From Azospirillum isscasi (lineage in GTDB: Bacteria; Pseudomonadota; Alphaproteobacteria; Azospirillales; Azospirillaceae): a stretch of DNA of 34,063 nucleotides. Positions 1 to 8,188 of the stretch are shown piece by piece. A program made the position numbers and the translations under genes. The notes beneath the pieces are model-generated. The model was not told where the DNA came from. It ran no database searches and worked only from the letters and a program-made list of their open reading frames with translations. The stretch spans positions 1 to 34,063 of the forward strand of contig NZ_JAUJFI010000052.1 of the NCBI RefSeq assembly GCF_030849505.1, given 5' to 3'. Positions within the stretch are counted from its first letter, which is position 1. Each line of letters begins with the position of its first letter.

Positions 1-27
1 GGGGCGTGGGCTGATCCGAACGGAGGC

Positions 28-567
28 TCAGCAGCCGTCGCCGCGGGTCATCGCGCCGCCCAGCATGGCGCCGCCCAGCGTCCCGGCGGCGGTCGCCGCC
101 AGCTTCCCGTCGCCGCGCCCGAACTGCGAGCCGACCAGCCCGCCGACCGCGGCCCCGCCCAGCACGCCGATCAGGTCGCCGTCGAGCGGCCCGCATTCCA
201 CCACCTGCGGCGCCGTGCGGACCACGCGCGGGCGCTGCTGGACGATGACGGGCGGCGGTTCCTCGACATAGACGGGGGCCGGGGCGTAATGCACGACCGG
301 CGGCTGCTCGTAGACCACCACCGGCGGGGGCCGGCGGACGATCACCACGCGCCCATCGCCGTACCCGCCGTCGATGTAGCCGTGGTCGTGATGGCGGCCA
401 CGCTCGTGGTGACGCTCGTGGTGACGCTCCTGCTTGGCGCGCCAGCCGTGGGCCGGTGCCCAGTCCGGCGGATCGGCGAGGACCGGGGACACCCCCGCGC
501 CCAGGGCCGCCACACCGGCCAGCAGCGCGATGGCGAGGGATTTGGGGGCGAAGCGGATGTGCGTCAT
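28..567 (-). CDS. Secreted glycine-zipper (2TM) envelope protein
   Basis: This is a 179-residue protein of unknown exact role. Residues 1-31 look like a Sec signal peptide (basic start, hydrophobic 11-28, cleavage after VLA). The middle (46-66) is His/Arg/Glu-rich with a repeated HHER unit encoded by a 12-bp DNA repeat. Residues 78-120 are Pro/Val-rich. The C-terminus (127-172) is a glycine-zipper 2TM segment with GG motifs spaced for helix packing, as in Rickettsia 17-kDa antigen-like and SlyB-like proteins, so an envelope location is likely. I chose the internal ATG because a GGAG sits about 6 bases upstream and the signal peptide starts there; an in-frame extension of 43 residues has no such features. 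There is no lipobox Cys. It lies downstream of paoC in the same direction but is probably transcribed separately. Confidence 0.8.
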   Translation of the reverse strand: MTHIRFAPKSLAIALLAGVAALGAGVSPVLADPPDWAPAHGWRAKQERHHERHHERGRHHDHGYIDGGYGDGRVVIVRRPPPVVVYEQPPVVHYAPAPVYVEEPPPVIVQQRPRVVRTAPQVVECGPLDGDLIGVLGGAAVGGLVGSQFGRGDGKLAATAAGTLGGAMLGGAMTRGDGC

Positions 568-683
568 GATGGCTCCAGGAAACGTCTCACCCGAATGAAC
601 ATCCGGGGCTGGAGTCTTCATCCATCCGACAACCGGGAGGCACGTGACATTTTTGGGGTGCGCGAACGGGGTGCCTCTCCGAA

Positions 684-745
684 GCGTTGCCCCCACCCTA
701 ACCCTCCCCCGCTTTCGCAGGAGAGGACCGGGGTGGGGGCAACGC
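684..745. repeat. Palindromic GC-rich intergenic repeat, copy 1
   Basis: A perfect 15-bp inverted repeat: left arm gcgttgcccccaccc at 684-698, right arm at 731-745, with a 32-nt loop that itself contains CCTC/GAGG and GC pairs around TTTC. It sits in the 189-bp gap between paoC and the glycine-zipper gene. The left part (ccccaccctaaccctccccc) is nearly identical to the left part of the larger element at 15121, so the two are members of one repeat family. It may also act as the paoC transcription end, although no T-run follows. Confidence 0.7.
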
Positions 746-756
746 CGGCACAGTCC

Positions 757-2949
757 TCACCCCACCGCCGGCAACCGGTCCAGGATCTTGTCGAGCGTGA
801 TCGGGTACTCCCGCACCCGCACCCCCGTCGCGTTGTGAACCGCGTTGGCGACCGCCGCCCCCACCCCGCACAGGCCCAACTCACCCACCCCCTTGGCCTT
901 CATCGGCGAGGAGATCGGGTCGGTTTCGTCCAGGAAGATCACCTCCTGGTGCGGGATGTCGGCATGAACGGGCACCTCGTAGCCGGCGAGGTCGTGGTTG
1001 ACGAAGAAGCCCGCCCGCTTGTCGATCGCCAGCTCCTCCATCAGCGCCGCGCCGACGCCCATGGTCATGGCGCCGATCACCTGGCTGCGCGCCGACTTCG
1101 GATTCAGGATGCGGCCCGCCGCACACACCGCCAGCATCCGCCGCACGCGGATCTCGCCGGTGGCGGAGTCCACCGCGGCCTCCACGTAATGGGCGCCGAA
1201 GGTCGATTGCTGGTACTTCTTGTCGAGGTCGCCGTATTCGATGCCGTCCTCGGCGGACAGGCCGTCCGCACCCGCCGCTTCGGCCAGGGGGACGCGGCGG
1301 TTGCCGGCGACGACCTGCCCATCCGCGAAGCGCGCATCCGCCGAGTTGACTCCCAGCCGCTGCGCCACCGCCTCGCGCAGCTTCACGCAGGCGGCGTAGA
1401 CCCCGGCGGTGGAATTGTTGGCGCCCCACTGCCCGCCCGACCCGGCGGACACCGGGAAGCTCGAATCGCCCAGCCGCACCGCCACCTTGTCCAGCCCCAC
1501 CCCCATCATCTCCGCCGCGGTCTGGGCGATGATGGTGTAGCTGCCGGTGCCGATGTCGGTCATGTCGGTCTCGACCGTCACCATGCCGTTGCGGTCCAGC
1601 CGCACCCGCGCCGCCGATTTGGTCAGCAGGTTGTTGCGGAAGGCCGCCGCCATGCCCAGCCCGACCAGCCAGCGCCCGTCGCGCACCTGCCCCGGCTGCG
1701 GATTCCGTTTGCTCCAGCCGAACCGCTCCGCCCCGATGCGCAGGCATTGCACGAGCTGGCGCTGCGAGAAGGGCCGGTCGGGGTCGGCGGGATCGGTCTG
1801 CGTGTCGTTCCGGATGCGGAACTCCACCGGGTCCAGCCCCAGCTTCTCCGCCATCTCGTCCATGGCGATTTCCAGCGCCATCATGCCCGGCGCCTCCCCC
1901 GGCGCGCGCAAGGCGTTGCCCTCGGGCAGGTCGAGCGTGGCGATGCGGTTGCCGATCAGGCGGTTCGGCCCGGCGTAGAGCAGCCGCGTCTGGTCGGTCG
2001 CCGTCTCCTCCGCCCCGCCGGGCAGATTGCCGGACCAGCTTTCATGGGCGATGGCGGTGATCGTCCCGTCCCGCGTGGCGCCGATGCGGATGCGCTGGAT
2101 GGTGGCGGGCCGGTGCGTCGTGTTGTTGATCATCAAGGGCCGTTGCAGACCGACCTTGACCGGGCGCCCGGCGGCCCGGGCACCGAGCGCGGCCAGCAGC
2201 GCGTCGGCGCGCAGGAACAGCTTCCCGCCGAAGCCGCCGCCGATGAAGGGCGAGATGACGCGCACCTTCTCCTTGGGCATCTTCAGCGTTTCCGACAGGT
2301 CGGTCACCGTCCAGTCGATCATCTGGTTGGAGGTCCAGACGGTCAGCCGGTCGCCCTCCCAGACGGCGAGGGTGGCGTGCGGCTCCATCATCGCGTGGCT
2401 CTCGTCCGGCGTGCCGTAGGTCTGGTCGAGCGTCACCGGAGCCGCCGCGAAGGCGCCCGTGAAATCGCCCACCACCGAATCGCCGGCCTTGGTCTTCTCC
2501 GCCGAGCCCTTCGCGGCGGCCAGATCGTAGGCGCCCTGCGCCGGTGCGTAGTCGATGCGGACCAATGACGCCGCGGCGCGGGCCTGTTCGAAGGTTTCCG
2601 CCACCACCAGCGCCACGGCCTGCTGGTAATGCTCGATCTCCGGCCCGCCGAGCAGGGTGGCGGCGTTGCGCTCGCCCTTGCCGAGCGGCCCGGCGTTGTC
2701 CGCCGTGACGATGGCGATCACGCCGGGGGCCGCCTTCGCCGCCTCCAGGTCCAGGGACGCGATGCGCCCCTTGGCGATGGCCGAGCCGATGACCCAGCCA
2801 TAGGCGGCGTTCGGCGCCACGTCGTGCCATTCATAGGCGTAGGTGGCCGTTCCCGTGGTCTTCAGCGGCCCGTCGATGCGGTCGGTCGGCTTGCCCACCA
2901 CCGTCAGCCGGTCGATCGGGTTGGTGGTCGCGGGAATGTCGAACTTCAT
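757..2949 (-). CDS. paoC: Periplasmic aldehyde oxidoreductase, molybdenum-binding subunit PaoC
   Basis: This is the large catalytic subunit (730 residues; the E. coli PaoC/YagR is about 732) of the xanthine-oxidase-family aldehyde dehydrogenase PaoABC, which oxidises aromatic and other aldehydes to acids at a molybdopterin cytosine dinucleotide (MCD) cofactor. The similarity to E. coli PaoC as I remember it is extensive from the first residues (MKFDIPA, NPIDRL, DGPLKTTGTA) to the end. Landmarks are the GGGFGGK cofactor loop near residue 240, QWGANNSTAGV, and the active-site glutamate E690 in KGVGELGLCG. The protein has no signal of its own; in this family the assembled heterotrimer is exported with PaoA. 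It starts 3 bases after the paoB stop, so translation is probably coupled. No paoD (MCD insertion chaperone) follows. Confidence 0.95.
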   Translation of the reverse strand: MKFDIPATTNPIDRLTVVGKPTDRIDGPLKTTGTATYAYEWHDVAPNAAYGWVIGSAIAKGRIASLDLEAAKAAPGVIAIVTADNAGPLGKGERNAATLLGGPEIEHYQQAVALVVAETFEQARAAASLVRIDYAPAQGAYDLAAAKGSAEKTKAGDSVVGDFTGAFAAAPVTLDQTYGTPDESHAMMEPHATLAVWEGDRLTVWTSNQMIDWTVTDLSETLKMPKEKVRVISPFIGGGFGGKLFLRADALLAALGARAAGRPVKVGLQRPLMINNTTHRPATIQRIRIGATRDGTITAIAHESWSGNLPGGAEETATDQTRLLYAGPNRLIGNRIATLDLPEGNALRAPGEAPGMMALEIAMDEMAEKLGLDPVEFRIRNDTQTDPADPDRPFSQRQLVQCLRIGAERFGWSKRNPQPGQVRDGRWLVGLGMAAAFRNNLLTKSAARVRLDRNGMVTVETDMTDIGTGSYTIIAQTAAEMMGVGLDKVAVRLGDSSFPVSAGSGGQWGANNSTAGVYAACVKLREAVAQRLGVNSADARFADGQVVAGNRRVPLAEAAGADGLSAEDGIEYGDLDKKYQQSTFGAHYVEAAVDSATGEIRVRRMLAVCAAGRILNPKSARSQVIGAMTMGVGAALMEELAIDKRAGFFVNHDLAGYEVPVHADIPHQEVIFLDETDPISSPMKAKGVGELGLCGVGAAVANAVHNATGVRVREYPITLDKILDRLPAVG

Positions 2950-2952
2950 GGC

Positions 2953-3903
2953 TCAGCTCCTCGCTTCGGCCAGCACCGCGGCGAGCGTCCGCTCCGCCAG
3001 GGTCAGCTTGAACGCGTTGTCGTGCGCCGGCTTCGCGCCGGCCAGCAGCCCGGCGGCCACCGCCTTGGCGCCGCGCGGCATCTCGGCCTCCGCGGCCTCG
3101 ACGCGCCACGGCTTGTGGGCCACGCCGCCCAGCGCCACCCGCCCGCTGCCGTCGCGCTGCACCACCGCGGCGACCGAGACCAGCGCGAAGGCGTAGGACG
3201 CGCGGTCGCGCACCTTGCGGTAGACCTGCGCGCCGCCGACCGGCTTGGGCAACGTCACCGCGGTGATCAGTTCGCCGGGCATCAGCGCCGTTTCGATGTG
3301 CGGGGTGTCGCCGGGCAACCGGTGGAACTCCGCGATGGGGATGCGGCGCGTGGCGCCGTCGGCCCGCACCGTCTCCACCGTGGCGTCCAGCACGCGCATG
3401 GCGACGGCCATGTCGCTGGGGTGGGTGGCGATGCAGGCGTCGCTCCCCCCGATGACGGCGAGTTGCCGGCTGTACCCCCCGATGGCGGCGCAGCCGCTGC
3501 CGGGCTGGCGTTTGTTGCAGGGCTGATTGGTGTCGTAGAAGTAGGGGCAGCGCGTGCGCTGGAGCAGGTTGCCCGCGGTCGTCGCCTTGTTGCGCAGTTG
3601 GCCGGATGCCCCGGCCAGCAGGGCGCGCGACAGCACCCCATAGTCGCGCCGCACCCGCGGGTCGGCGGCCAGCGCCGTGTTTCGCACCAGCGCGCCGATG
3701 CGCAGGCCGCCGTCCGGCGTCGGCTCCACGCTGTCGAGCTTCAACCCGTTGACGTCGATCAGGTGGGCCGGCGTCTCGATTTCCAGCTTCATCAGGTCGA
3801 GCAGGTTGGTGCCGCCCGCGATGAAGCGCGCCCCCGGCTGGCGTTCGGCCGCGGCGGCGGCGGCGGCGGGGGAGTCCGCCCGTTCGTAGGTGAAGGGCTT
3901 CAT
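2953..3903 (-). CDS. paoB: Periplasmic aldehyde oxidoreductase, FAD-binding subunit PaoB
   Basis: The FAD subunit (316 residues; E. coli PaoB is 318) passes electrons from the molybdenum site and iron-sulfur clusters to the acceptor. The FAD_binding_5 fold is seen in [13 protein letters not shown] (28-40) and [19 protein letters not shown] (98-116), followed by the CO-dehydrogenase flavoprotein C-terminal domain ([10 protein letters not shown]). Residues C119, C129 and C138 lie in the insertion that carries an extra [4Fe-4S] cluster in the E. coli PaoABC structure. The start is the ATG inside the ATGA overlap with the paoA stop; the frame runs further upstream but only as a shadow of paoA. 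Confidence 0.95.
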   Translation of the reverse strand: MKPFTYERADSPAAAAAAAERQPGARFIAGGTNLLDLMKLEIETPAHLIDVNGLKLDSVEPTPDGGLRIGALVRNTALAADPRVRRDYGVLSRALLAGASGQLRNKATTAGNLLQRTRCPYFYDTNQPCNKRQPGSGCAAIGGYSRQLAVIGGSDACIATHPSDMAVAMRVLDATVETVRADGATRRIPIAEFHRLPGDTPHIETALMPGELITAVTLPKPVGGAQVYRKVRDRASYAFALVSVAAVVQRDGSGRVALGGVAHKPWRVEAAEAEMPRGAKAVAAGLLAGAKPAHDNAFKLTLAERTLAAVLAEARS

Positions 3904-4583
3904 GCCTCCCTCCGTGCGACGTCCGAGATCGCATCGACGATGTTGGAATAGGCCCCGCAGCGACAGATGTTGCCGCTCATCCGCTCGCGGTACTCGTCCA
4001 CGGTCGCCTGGGGGCGGGCGGTCAGGTCGGCGGTGACGTGGCTGGGCACGCCGGCCTTGATCTCGTCCAGCATCGCCACCGCCGAACAGATCTGGCCGGG
4101 CGTGCAGTAGCCGCACTGGTAGCCGTCATGCGCCACGAAGGCGGCCTGCATGGGGTGCAGCTTGGCCGGTGTGCCCAGCCCTTCGATGGTGGTGACGCTG
4201 CCGCCCTCGTGCATCACCGCGAGCGTCAGGCAGGCATTGATCCGCTGTCCGTCCACGATGACCGTGCAGGCGCCGCACTGGCCGTGGTCGCAGCCCTTCT
4301 TGGTGCCGGTGAGGTGCAGATGTTCGCGCAGCGCGTCGAGCAGCGTCGTCCGCGTGTCGAGTTCCAGGTCGTGGCGCTGCCCGTTCACGGTGAAGGCGAC
4401 CTTCGACAGGACGGGCGTCAGGACGGGGGTTGCGGGCCGTGTCGCGGGGGGAGGCATGGCGGTCTCTCCAACGGTGGCCGCCCGCGCCGGCGCCCGGAAC
4501 GGCGCCGCGGTCAGAGCGGCGGTGGCGGCGGTCCCAAGCAGAAGGCCGCGCCGCGTCATGTCGAGGTCGCCGGACTGTGGCAT
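3900..4583 (-). CDS. paoA: Periplasmic aldehyde oxidoreductase, 2Fe-2S subunit PaoA (Tat signal)
   Basis: The small iron-sulfur subunit (227 residues) carries two [2Fe-2S] clusters. The plant-type ferredoxin cluster is C98, C103, C106 and C118, and the second domain has C157, C160, C207 and C209 (CGYC and CRC). The N-terminus carries a twin-arginine-type signal (MTRRGLLLG at 9-17, then an Ala-rich hydrophobic stretch), which in this family exports the folded heterotrimer to the periplasm. An ATG at residue 9 is an alternative start; the chosen one is preceded by AGAGGA at about 9 bases. It is the first gene of paoABC and overlaps paoB by 4 bases (ATGA). Confidence 0.95.
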   Translation of the reverse strand: MPQSGDLDMTRRGLLLGTAATAALTAAPFRAPARAATVGETAMPPPATRPATPVLTPVLSKVAFTVNGQRHDLELDTRTTLLDALREHLHLTGTKKGCDHGQCGACTVIVDGQRINACLTLAVMHEGGSVTTIEGLGTPAKLHPMQAAFVAHDGYQCGYCTPGQICSAVAMLDEIKAGVPSHVTADLTARPQATVDEYRERMSGNICRCGAYSNIVDAISDVARREA

Positions 4584-4883
4584 CGGTGAAATCCTCTTCC
4601 CTTCCAGGCTGAAGACGGCTCGTCCGCTTGTTGGATGGGGAAAAGCTAGGCCGTGCCGTTCCCGCGATTACCCACCGGTCCGCGATAAGGCTTATGAAGC
4701 GGATGAATGGAACGGAAGCGCTGCACGAACGGTTGAAAGGGGTTTGGCCGGCGCCCCGCCGGAAGCCGGTATGCGACACATGCCCCAACAATATTGGCCA
4801 GCGCCGGACTGATTGTTTAGCATCCCAACCAAGAACGATGGCCGTTGCGGCGCATCTGGTCCGTGTTGTGGAGGCTGCCCAGG
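4584..4883. promoter_or_regulatory. Divergent control region, paoABC / CoA-transferase operon
   Basis: About 300 bases separate the divergent paoA and CoA-transferase genes and must hold both promoters. I cannot assign confident -35/-10 boxes. A short perfect dyad ATAAG-G-CTTAT lies at 4685-4695 and could be an operator. The stretch 4787-4850 is relatively AT-rich (acaatattggcc, gattgtttagcat) and is the likeliest place for the plus-strand promoter. I see no sigma-54 consensus here and no credible small gene. Confidence 0.4.
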
Positions 4884-6008
4884 ATGAGTGCCCCTTTGTC
4901 CGGATTGCTGGTCGTCTCGTTGGAGCAGGCGGTGGCGGCGCCGTTGTGCACGTCCCGCCTTGCCGATGCCGGCGCGCGGGTGATCAAGATCGAACGCCCG
5001 GACGGCGATTTCGCCCGCGGCTACGACGCCGTGGTGCATGGGGAAAGCTCCTATTTCGTCTGGCTCAACCGCGGCAAGGAATCCGTCGTCCTCGACATCA
5101 AGCGGCCGGAGGACGCCGGCCTGCTGAACCGGCTGGCCGCCCGCGCCGACGTGTTCGTGCAGAACCTCGCGCCGGGTGCCGCGGAGCGGGCCGGCTTCGG
5201 TTCGGAGTCCCTGCGGCGGCGCCACCCCCGGCTGATCACCTGCGATATCTCCGGCTATGGCGACGACGGCCCCTACCGCGACATGAAGGCTTACGACCTG
5301 CTGGTCCAGAGCGAGACCGGGCTGGCCTCCATCACCGGATCGCCGGACCAGCCGGGGCGCGTCGGTGTGTCGGTGGCCGACATCGCCTGCGGCATGAACG
5401 CCTACACCGGGGTGCTTCAAGCGTTGCTGGAGCGCGAACGCACCGGGGTGGGGTCGGGGGTGGCGGTGTCCCTGTTCGACTCGCTGGCGGAATGGATGAT
5501 GGTGCCGCTGATGCACCACGACTACGGCGGGAAGGCGCCGGGGCGGGTCGGCCTGAAGCACCCGAGCATCGCCCCCTACTCCGCCTTCGCGCTGGCCGAT
5601 GGCCGGCAGGTGGTGCTGTCGATCCAGAACGAGCGCGAATGGGCGGCCTTCTGCGCCGACGTGCTCCTGCGGCCCGAGCTGGCGACGGACGAGCGCTTCT
5701 CGACCAACAACCGGCGCGTCGCCAACCGCCCGGAGCTGGACGCGCTCGTCGCCGCCATCTTCCGAACCATGGACCACGCCGAGGCCGTCCGCCGCCTGAC
5801 CCGTGCGCGCACCGCCTTCGGCTCGCTGAACGAGGTGGCGGACCTGTCCGCCCACGCGCAGTTGCGCCGCGTCACCGCCGGAACGCCGGGCGGTCCGGCC
5901 GAGGTGGTGGCGCCGCCGGTGCAGGTGCATGGCCGGCCCTTCGTCTCCGGCGCCGTGCCGGCGCTGGGCCAGCACACCGACGCCGTCCGGCGGGAATTCG
6001 ACCAATAA
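4884..6008 (+). CDS. Family III CoA-transferase (CaiB/BaiF type)
   Basis: This 374-residue enzyme of the formyl-CoA transferase/CaiB family moves CoA between carboxylic acids through an aspartyl-CoA thioester. The N-terminal Rossmann-like half shows DAGARVIKIERP (28-39) and GESSYFVWLNRGKESVVLDI; the catalytic aspartate is most likely D166 in VSVADIACG, followed by the linker AYTGVLQALLERERTG. I chose the ATG after GGAGG (4870-4874, 9 bases upstream) rather than an upstream start that adds 13 residues. The next two genes are a MaoC/FAS1-like hydratase and an acyl-CoA dehydrogenase, an arrangement resembling mesaconyl-CoA C1-C4 transferase/hydratase pairs. The substrate cannot be read from the sequence. 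Confidence 0.9.
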   Translation: MSAPLSGLLVVSLEQAVAAPLCTSRLADAGARVIKIERPDGDFARGYDAVVHGESSYFVWLNRGKESVVLDIKRPEDAGLLNRLAARADVFVQNLAPGAAERAGFGSESLRRRHPRLITCDISGYGDDGPYRDMKAYDLLVQSETGLASITGSPDQPGRVGVSVADIACGMNAYTGVLQALLERERTGVGSGVAVSLFDSLAEWMMVPLMHHDYGGKAPGRVGLKHPSIAPYSAFALADGRQVVLSIQNEREWAAFCADVLLRPELATDERFSTNNRRVANRPELDALVAAIFRTMDHAEAVRRLTRARTAFGSLNEVADLSAHAQLRRVTAGTPGGPAEVVAPPVQVHGRPFVSGAVPALGQHTDAVRREFDQ

Positions 6009-6027
6009 GCAGAAGGGGGAGCGGAGC

Positions 6028-6873
6028 ATGGCCATGGACCACTTGCGCGACTGGATCGGCACATCGGAGAGCGCCGAAGACATCGCGGCACCGGCGGCGC
6101 TGGCCGGCCTGGCCGCGACGCTCGACCACGACGCGCCGCCCTGGCCGGCGGGCGAGGTGCCGCCGCTGGGGCATTGGCTGTATTTCCTGCCGCGGGCGCC
6201 GCAGCGCGACATCGCCGCGGACGGCCATCCGCACAAGGGCGGCTTCCTGCCGCCGGTGGATCTGCCCCGCCGCATGTGGGCCGGCGGCAGCCTGACCTTT
6301 CACCGGCCCATCCGCAGCGGCGAGGCGATCACCCGCCGTTCCACCATCGACGACGTGACGCCGAAGGAGGGCCGGTCGGGCCGGATGGTCTTCGTGAAGG
6401 TCCGGCACGAGATCGCCACCGCCGCCGGCCCCGCCGTCACCGAGTTCCACGACATCGTGTACCGGGACGCCGCCAGGCCCGGCGAGGCTCCCGCCCCGGG
6501 CGAGCGTCCGCCGGGTGAGCCGGCGTGGCAAAGGCGCATCGTGCCCGATCCGGTGCTGCTGTTCCGCTTCTCCGCCCTGACCTTCAACGGCCACCGCATC
6601 CATTACGACCGCGACTATTGCCGCGACGTGGAAGGCTATCCGGGGCTGGTGTTCCACGGGCCGCTCAGCGCCACGATGCTGGTGGACCTGTTCCTGCGCC
6701 AGAATCCGGGGTTGCGGGTGACCGGCTTCCGCTTCCGAGCGAAACGGCCCCTGTTCGACATCCATCCGCTGACCCTGTGCGGCGCGCCGAGCGAGGCCGG
6801 CGCCCGGCTGTGGGTGGCCGATCACGAGGGCTTCGTCGCCATGTCCGCGGAGCTGGACGCCGAGCGGGCGTGA
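6028..6873 (+). CDS. MaoC/FAS1-like acyl-CoA hydratase (mesaconyl-C4-CoA hydratase-like)
   Basis: A 281-residue double hot-dog protein. The N-terminal half (about 60-155) is FAS1-like dehydratase in style (PHKGGFLPPVDLPRRMWAGG) and the C-terminal half (about 175-275) is MaoC-like. RIHYDRDYCRDVEGYPGLV contains the Asp/His region typical of hydratase active sites. It resembles mesaconyl-C4-CoA hydratase (Meh) and the HTD2-like proteins, which add water to an enoyl-CoA or enoyl thioester. The start follows an AGAAGGGGGAGCGGAG region; a second ATG lies two codons later. It is 19 bases after the CoA-transferase stop, in the same operon. A hydratase acting after the CoA-transferase or the dehydrogenase is likely, but the exact substrate is unknown. 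Confidence 0.8.
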   Translation: MAMDHLRDWIGTSESAEDIAAPAALAGLAATLDHDAPPWPAGEVPPLGHWLYFLPRAPQRDIAADGHPHKGGFLPPVDLPRRMWAGGSLTFHRPIRSGEAITRRSTIDDVTPKEGRSGRMVFVKVRHEIATAAGPAVTEFHDIVYRDAARPGEAPAPGERPPGEPAWQRRIVPDPVLLFRFSALTFNGHRIHYDRDYCRDVEGYPGLVFHGPLSATMLVDLFLRQNPGLRVTGFRFRAKRPLFDIHPLTLCGAPSEAGARLWVADHEGFVAMSAELDAERA

Positions 6874-6956
6874 TGGTGGACCGCCCCGTCGCGGAGCGGG
6901 CGGAAGCCCTCCTGGCCCACGCCACCCCCACGACCCCGAACCCGGAGTGACCGGAC

Positions 6957-8120
6957 ATGAAGAGCAGCATCGGCCAGGGCTTCGACGAGATCCGCGACGC
7001 CGTGCGCGCGCTGTGCGCCCAGTTCCCCGGCGAGTATCACCGCCGCATCGACGAGGAGCGCGCCTATCCCGAGGAGTTCGTGGAGGCGCTGACCAGGGCC
7101 GGCTGGATGGCCGCCCTGATCCCGGAGGAATATGGCGGATCGGGCCTCGGCCTGACCGAAGCCTCCGTCATCATGGAGGAGATCAACCGGTCGGGCGGCA
7201 ATTCCGGCGCCTGCCACGGCCAGATGTACAACATGAACACGCTGGTCCGGCACGGGTCGGAGGAGCAGCGCCGCCGCTATCTGCCGAAGATCGCCGCGGG
7301 CGAGCTGCGCCTCCAGTCGATGGGCGTCACCGAGCCGACCACCGGCACCGACACCACCCGCATCAAGACCAGGGCGGAGAAGAAGGGCGACCGCTACGTC
7401 GTCAACGGGCAGAAGGTCTGGATCTCCCGCGTTCAGCATTCCGACCTGATGATCCTGCTGGCCCGCACCACGCCGCTCGATCAAGTGCGCAGGAAGTCGG
7501 AGGGGATGTCGATCTTCATCGTCGACATCAAGGAGGCGATGGCAAAGGGCATGACCGTCCGGCCCATCCGCAACATGGTCAACCATGAAACCAACGAGCT
7601 GTTCTTCGACAACCTGGAAATCCCGGAAGAGAACCTGATCGGCGAGGAGGGCCAGGGTTTCAAATACATCCTGACCGGCCTGAACGCCGAACGCGCGCTG
7701 ATCGCGGCGGAATGCATCGGCGACGGCTATTGGTTCATCGACAAGGTGTGCAATTACACCCGCGACCGTCAGGTGTTCGGGCGCCCCATCGCGCAGAACC
7801 AGGGCGTGCAGTTCCCCATCGCCGAAAGCTTCATCGAGGTGGAGGCCGCCAACCTGATGCGCTTCGAAGCCTGCCGCCTCTACGACGCCGGCGAGCCCTG
7901 CGGCGCGCAGGCCAACATGGCGAAGCACCTCGCCGCCAAGGCGTCGTGGGAGGCGGCGAACGCCTGCCTGCAATTCCACGGCGGCTTCGGCTTCGCCTGT
8001 GAATACGACGTGGAGCGCAAGTTCCGCGAAACCCGGCTGTATCAGGTGGCGCCGATCTCCACCAACCTGATCCTGGCCTATGTGGCGGAGCATGTCCTGG
8101 ACCTGCCGAAATCCTACTGA
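6957..8120 (+). CDS. Acyl-CoA dehydrogenase family protein
   Basis: A 387-residue FAD-dependent acyl-CoA dehydrogenase with all three domains: N-terminal helical (1-115), beta domain (MGVTEPTTGTDTTRIKT near 122-138, FAD binding) and C-terminal helical (RQVFGRPIAQNQGVQF, 271-286; LQFHGGFGF, 338-346). The catalytic glutamate usually found in a YEGT-type motif near the C-terminus is absent (LYQVAPIST, 361-369). A glutamate occurs instead at E245 (LNAERALIA), the position used as base in isovaleryl-CoA and long-chain acyl-CoA dehydrogenases, so it is probably active with a branched or bulky acyl-CoA. It follows the hydratase by 83 bases and ends the operon. Confidence 0.9.
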   Translation: MKSSIGQGFDEIRDAVRALCAQFPGEYHRRIDEERAYPEEFVEALTRAGWMAALIPEEYGGSGLGLTEASVIMEEINRSGGNSGACHGQMYNMNTLVRHGSEEQRRRYLPKIAAGELRLQSMGVTEPTTGTDTTRIKTRAEKKGDRYVVNGQKVWISRVQHSDLMILLARTTPLDQVRRKSEGMSIFIVDIKEAMAKGMTVRPIRNMVNHETNELFFDNLEIPEENLIGEEGQGFKYILTGLNAERALIAAECIGDGYWFIDKVCNYTRDRQVFGRPIAQNQGVQFPIAESFIEVEAANLMRFEACRLYDAGEPCGAQANMAKHLAAKASWEAANACLQFHGGFGFACEYDVERKFRETRLYQVAPISTNLILAYVAEHVLDLPKSY

Positions 8121-8123
8121 ATT

Positions 8124-8183
8124 CCGGACGCCGGTCCGGCCCCGCCGCCGAAGGAGGGTGGAAGGGGAGCGTCTCCGCTCCCC
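8124..8183. terminator. Two hairpins between convergent operons
   Basis: The 68-base gap between the convergent stops holds CCGGAC-gccg-GTCCGG (8124-8139) and GGGGAGCG-tctc-CGCTCCCC (8164-8183, 8-bp perfect arms). Either could end transcription in both directions. Neither has a clear T-run. Confidence 0.55.
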
Positions 8184-8188
8184 AACCG

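Noticed and set aside
289..2568. Plus-strand open frame of 759 codons opposite paoC
   Set aside because: It is antisense to a clearly conserved paoC, has Arg/His/Pro-rich composition typical of GC-rich shadow frames and no domain pattern.
4692..6275. Minus-strand open frame of 527 codons opposite the CoA-transferase
   Set aside because: Shadow of a conserved gene; composition biased to His, Arg, Gly and Gln with no recognisable motif.
6873..6950. 25-codon ORF (MVDRPVAERAEALLAHATP...) starting inside the hydratase stop
   Set aside because: Although it overlaps the stop as TGATG and fills the gap before the acyl-CoA dehydrogenase, it has no motif and is too short to support; probably spacer.
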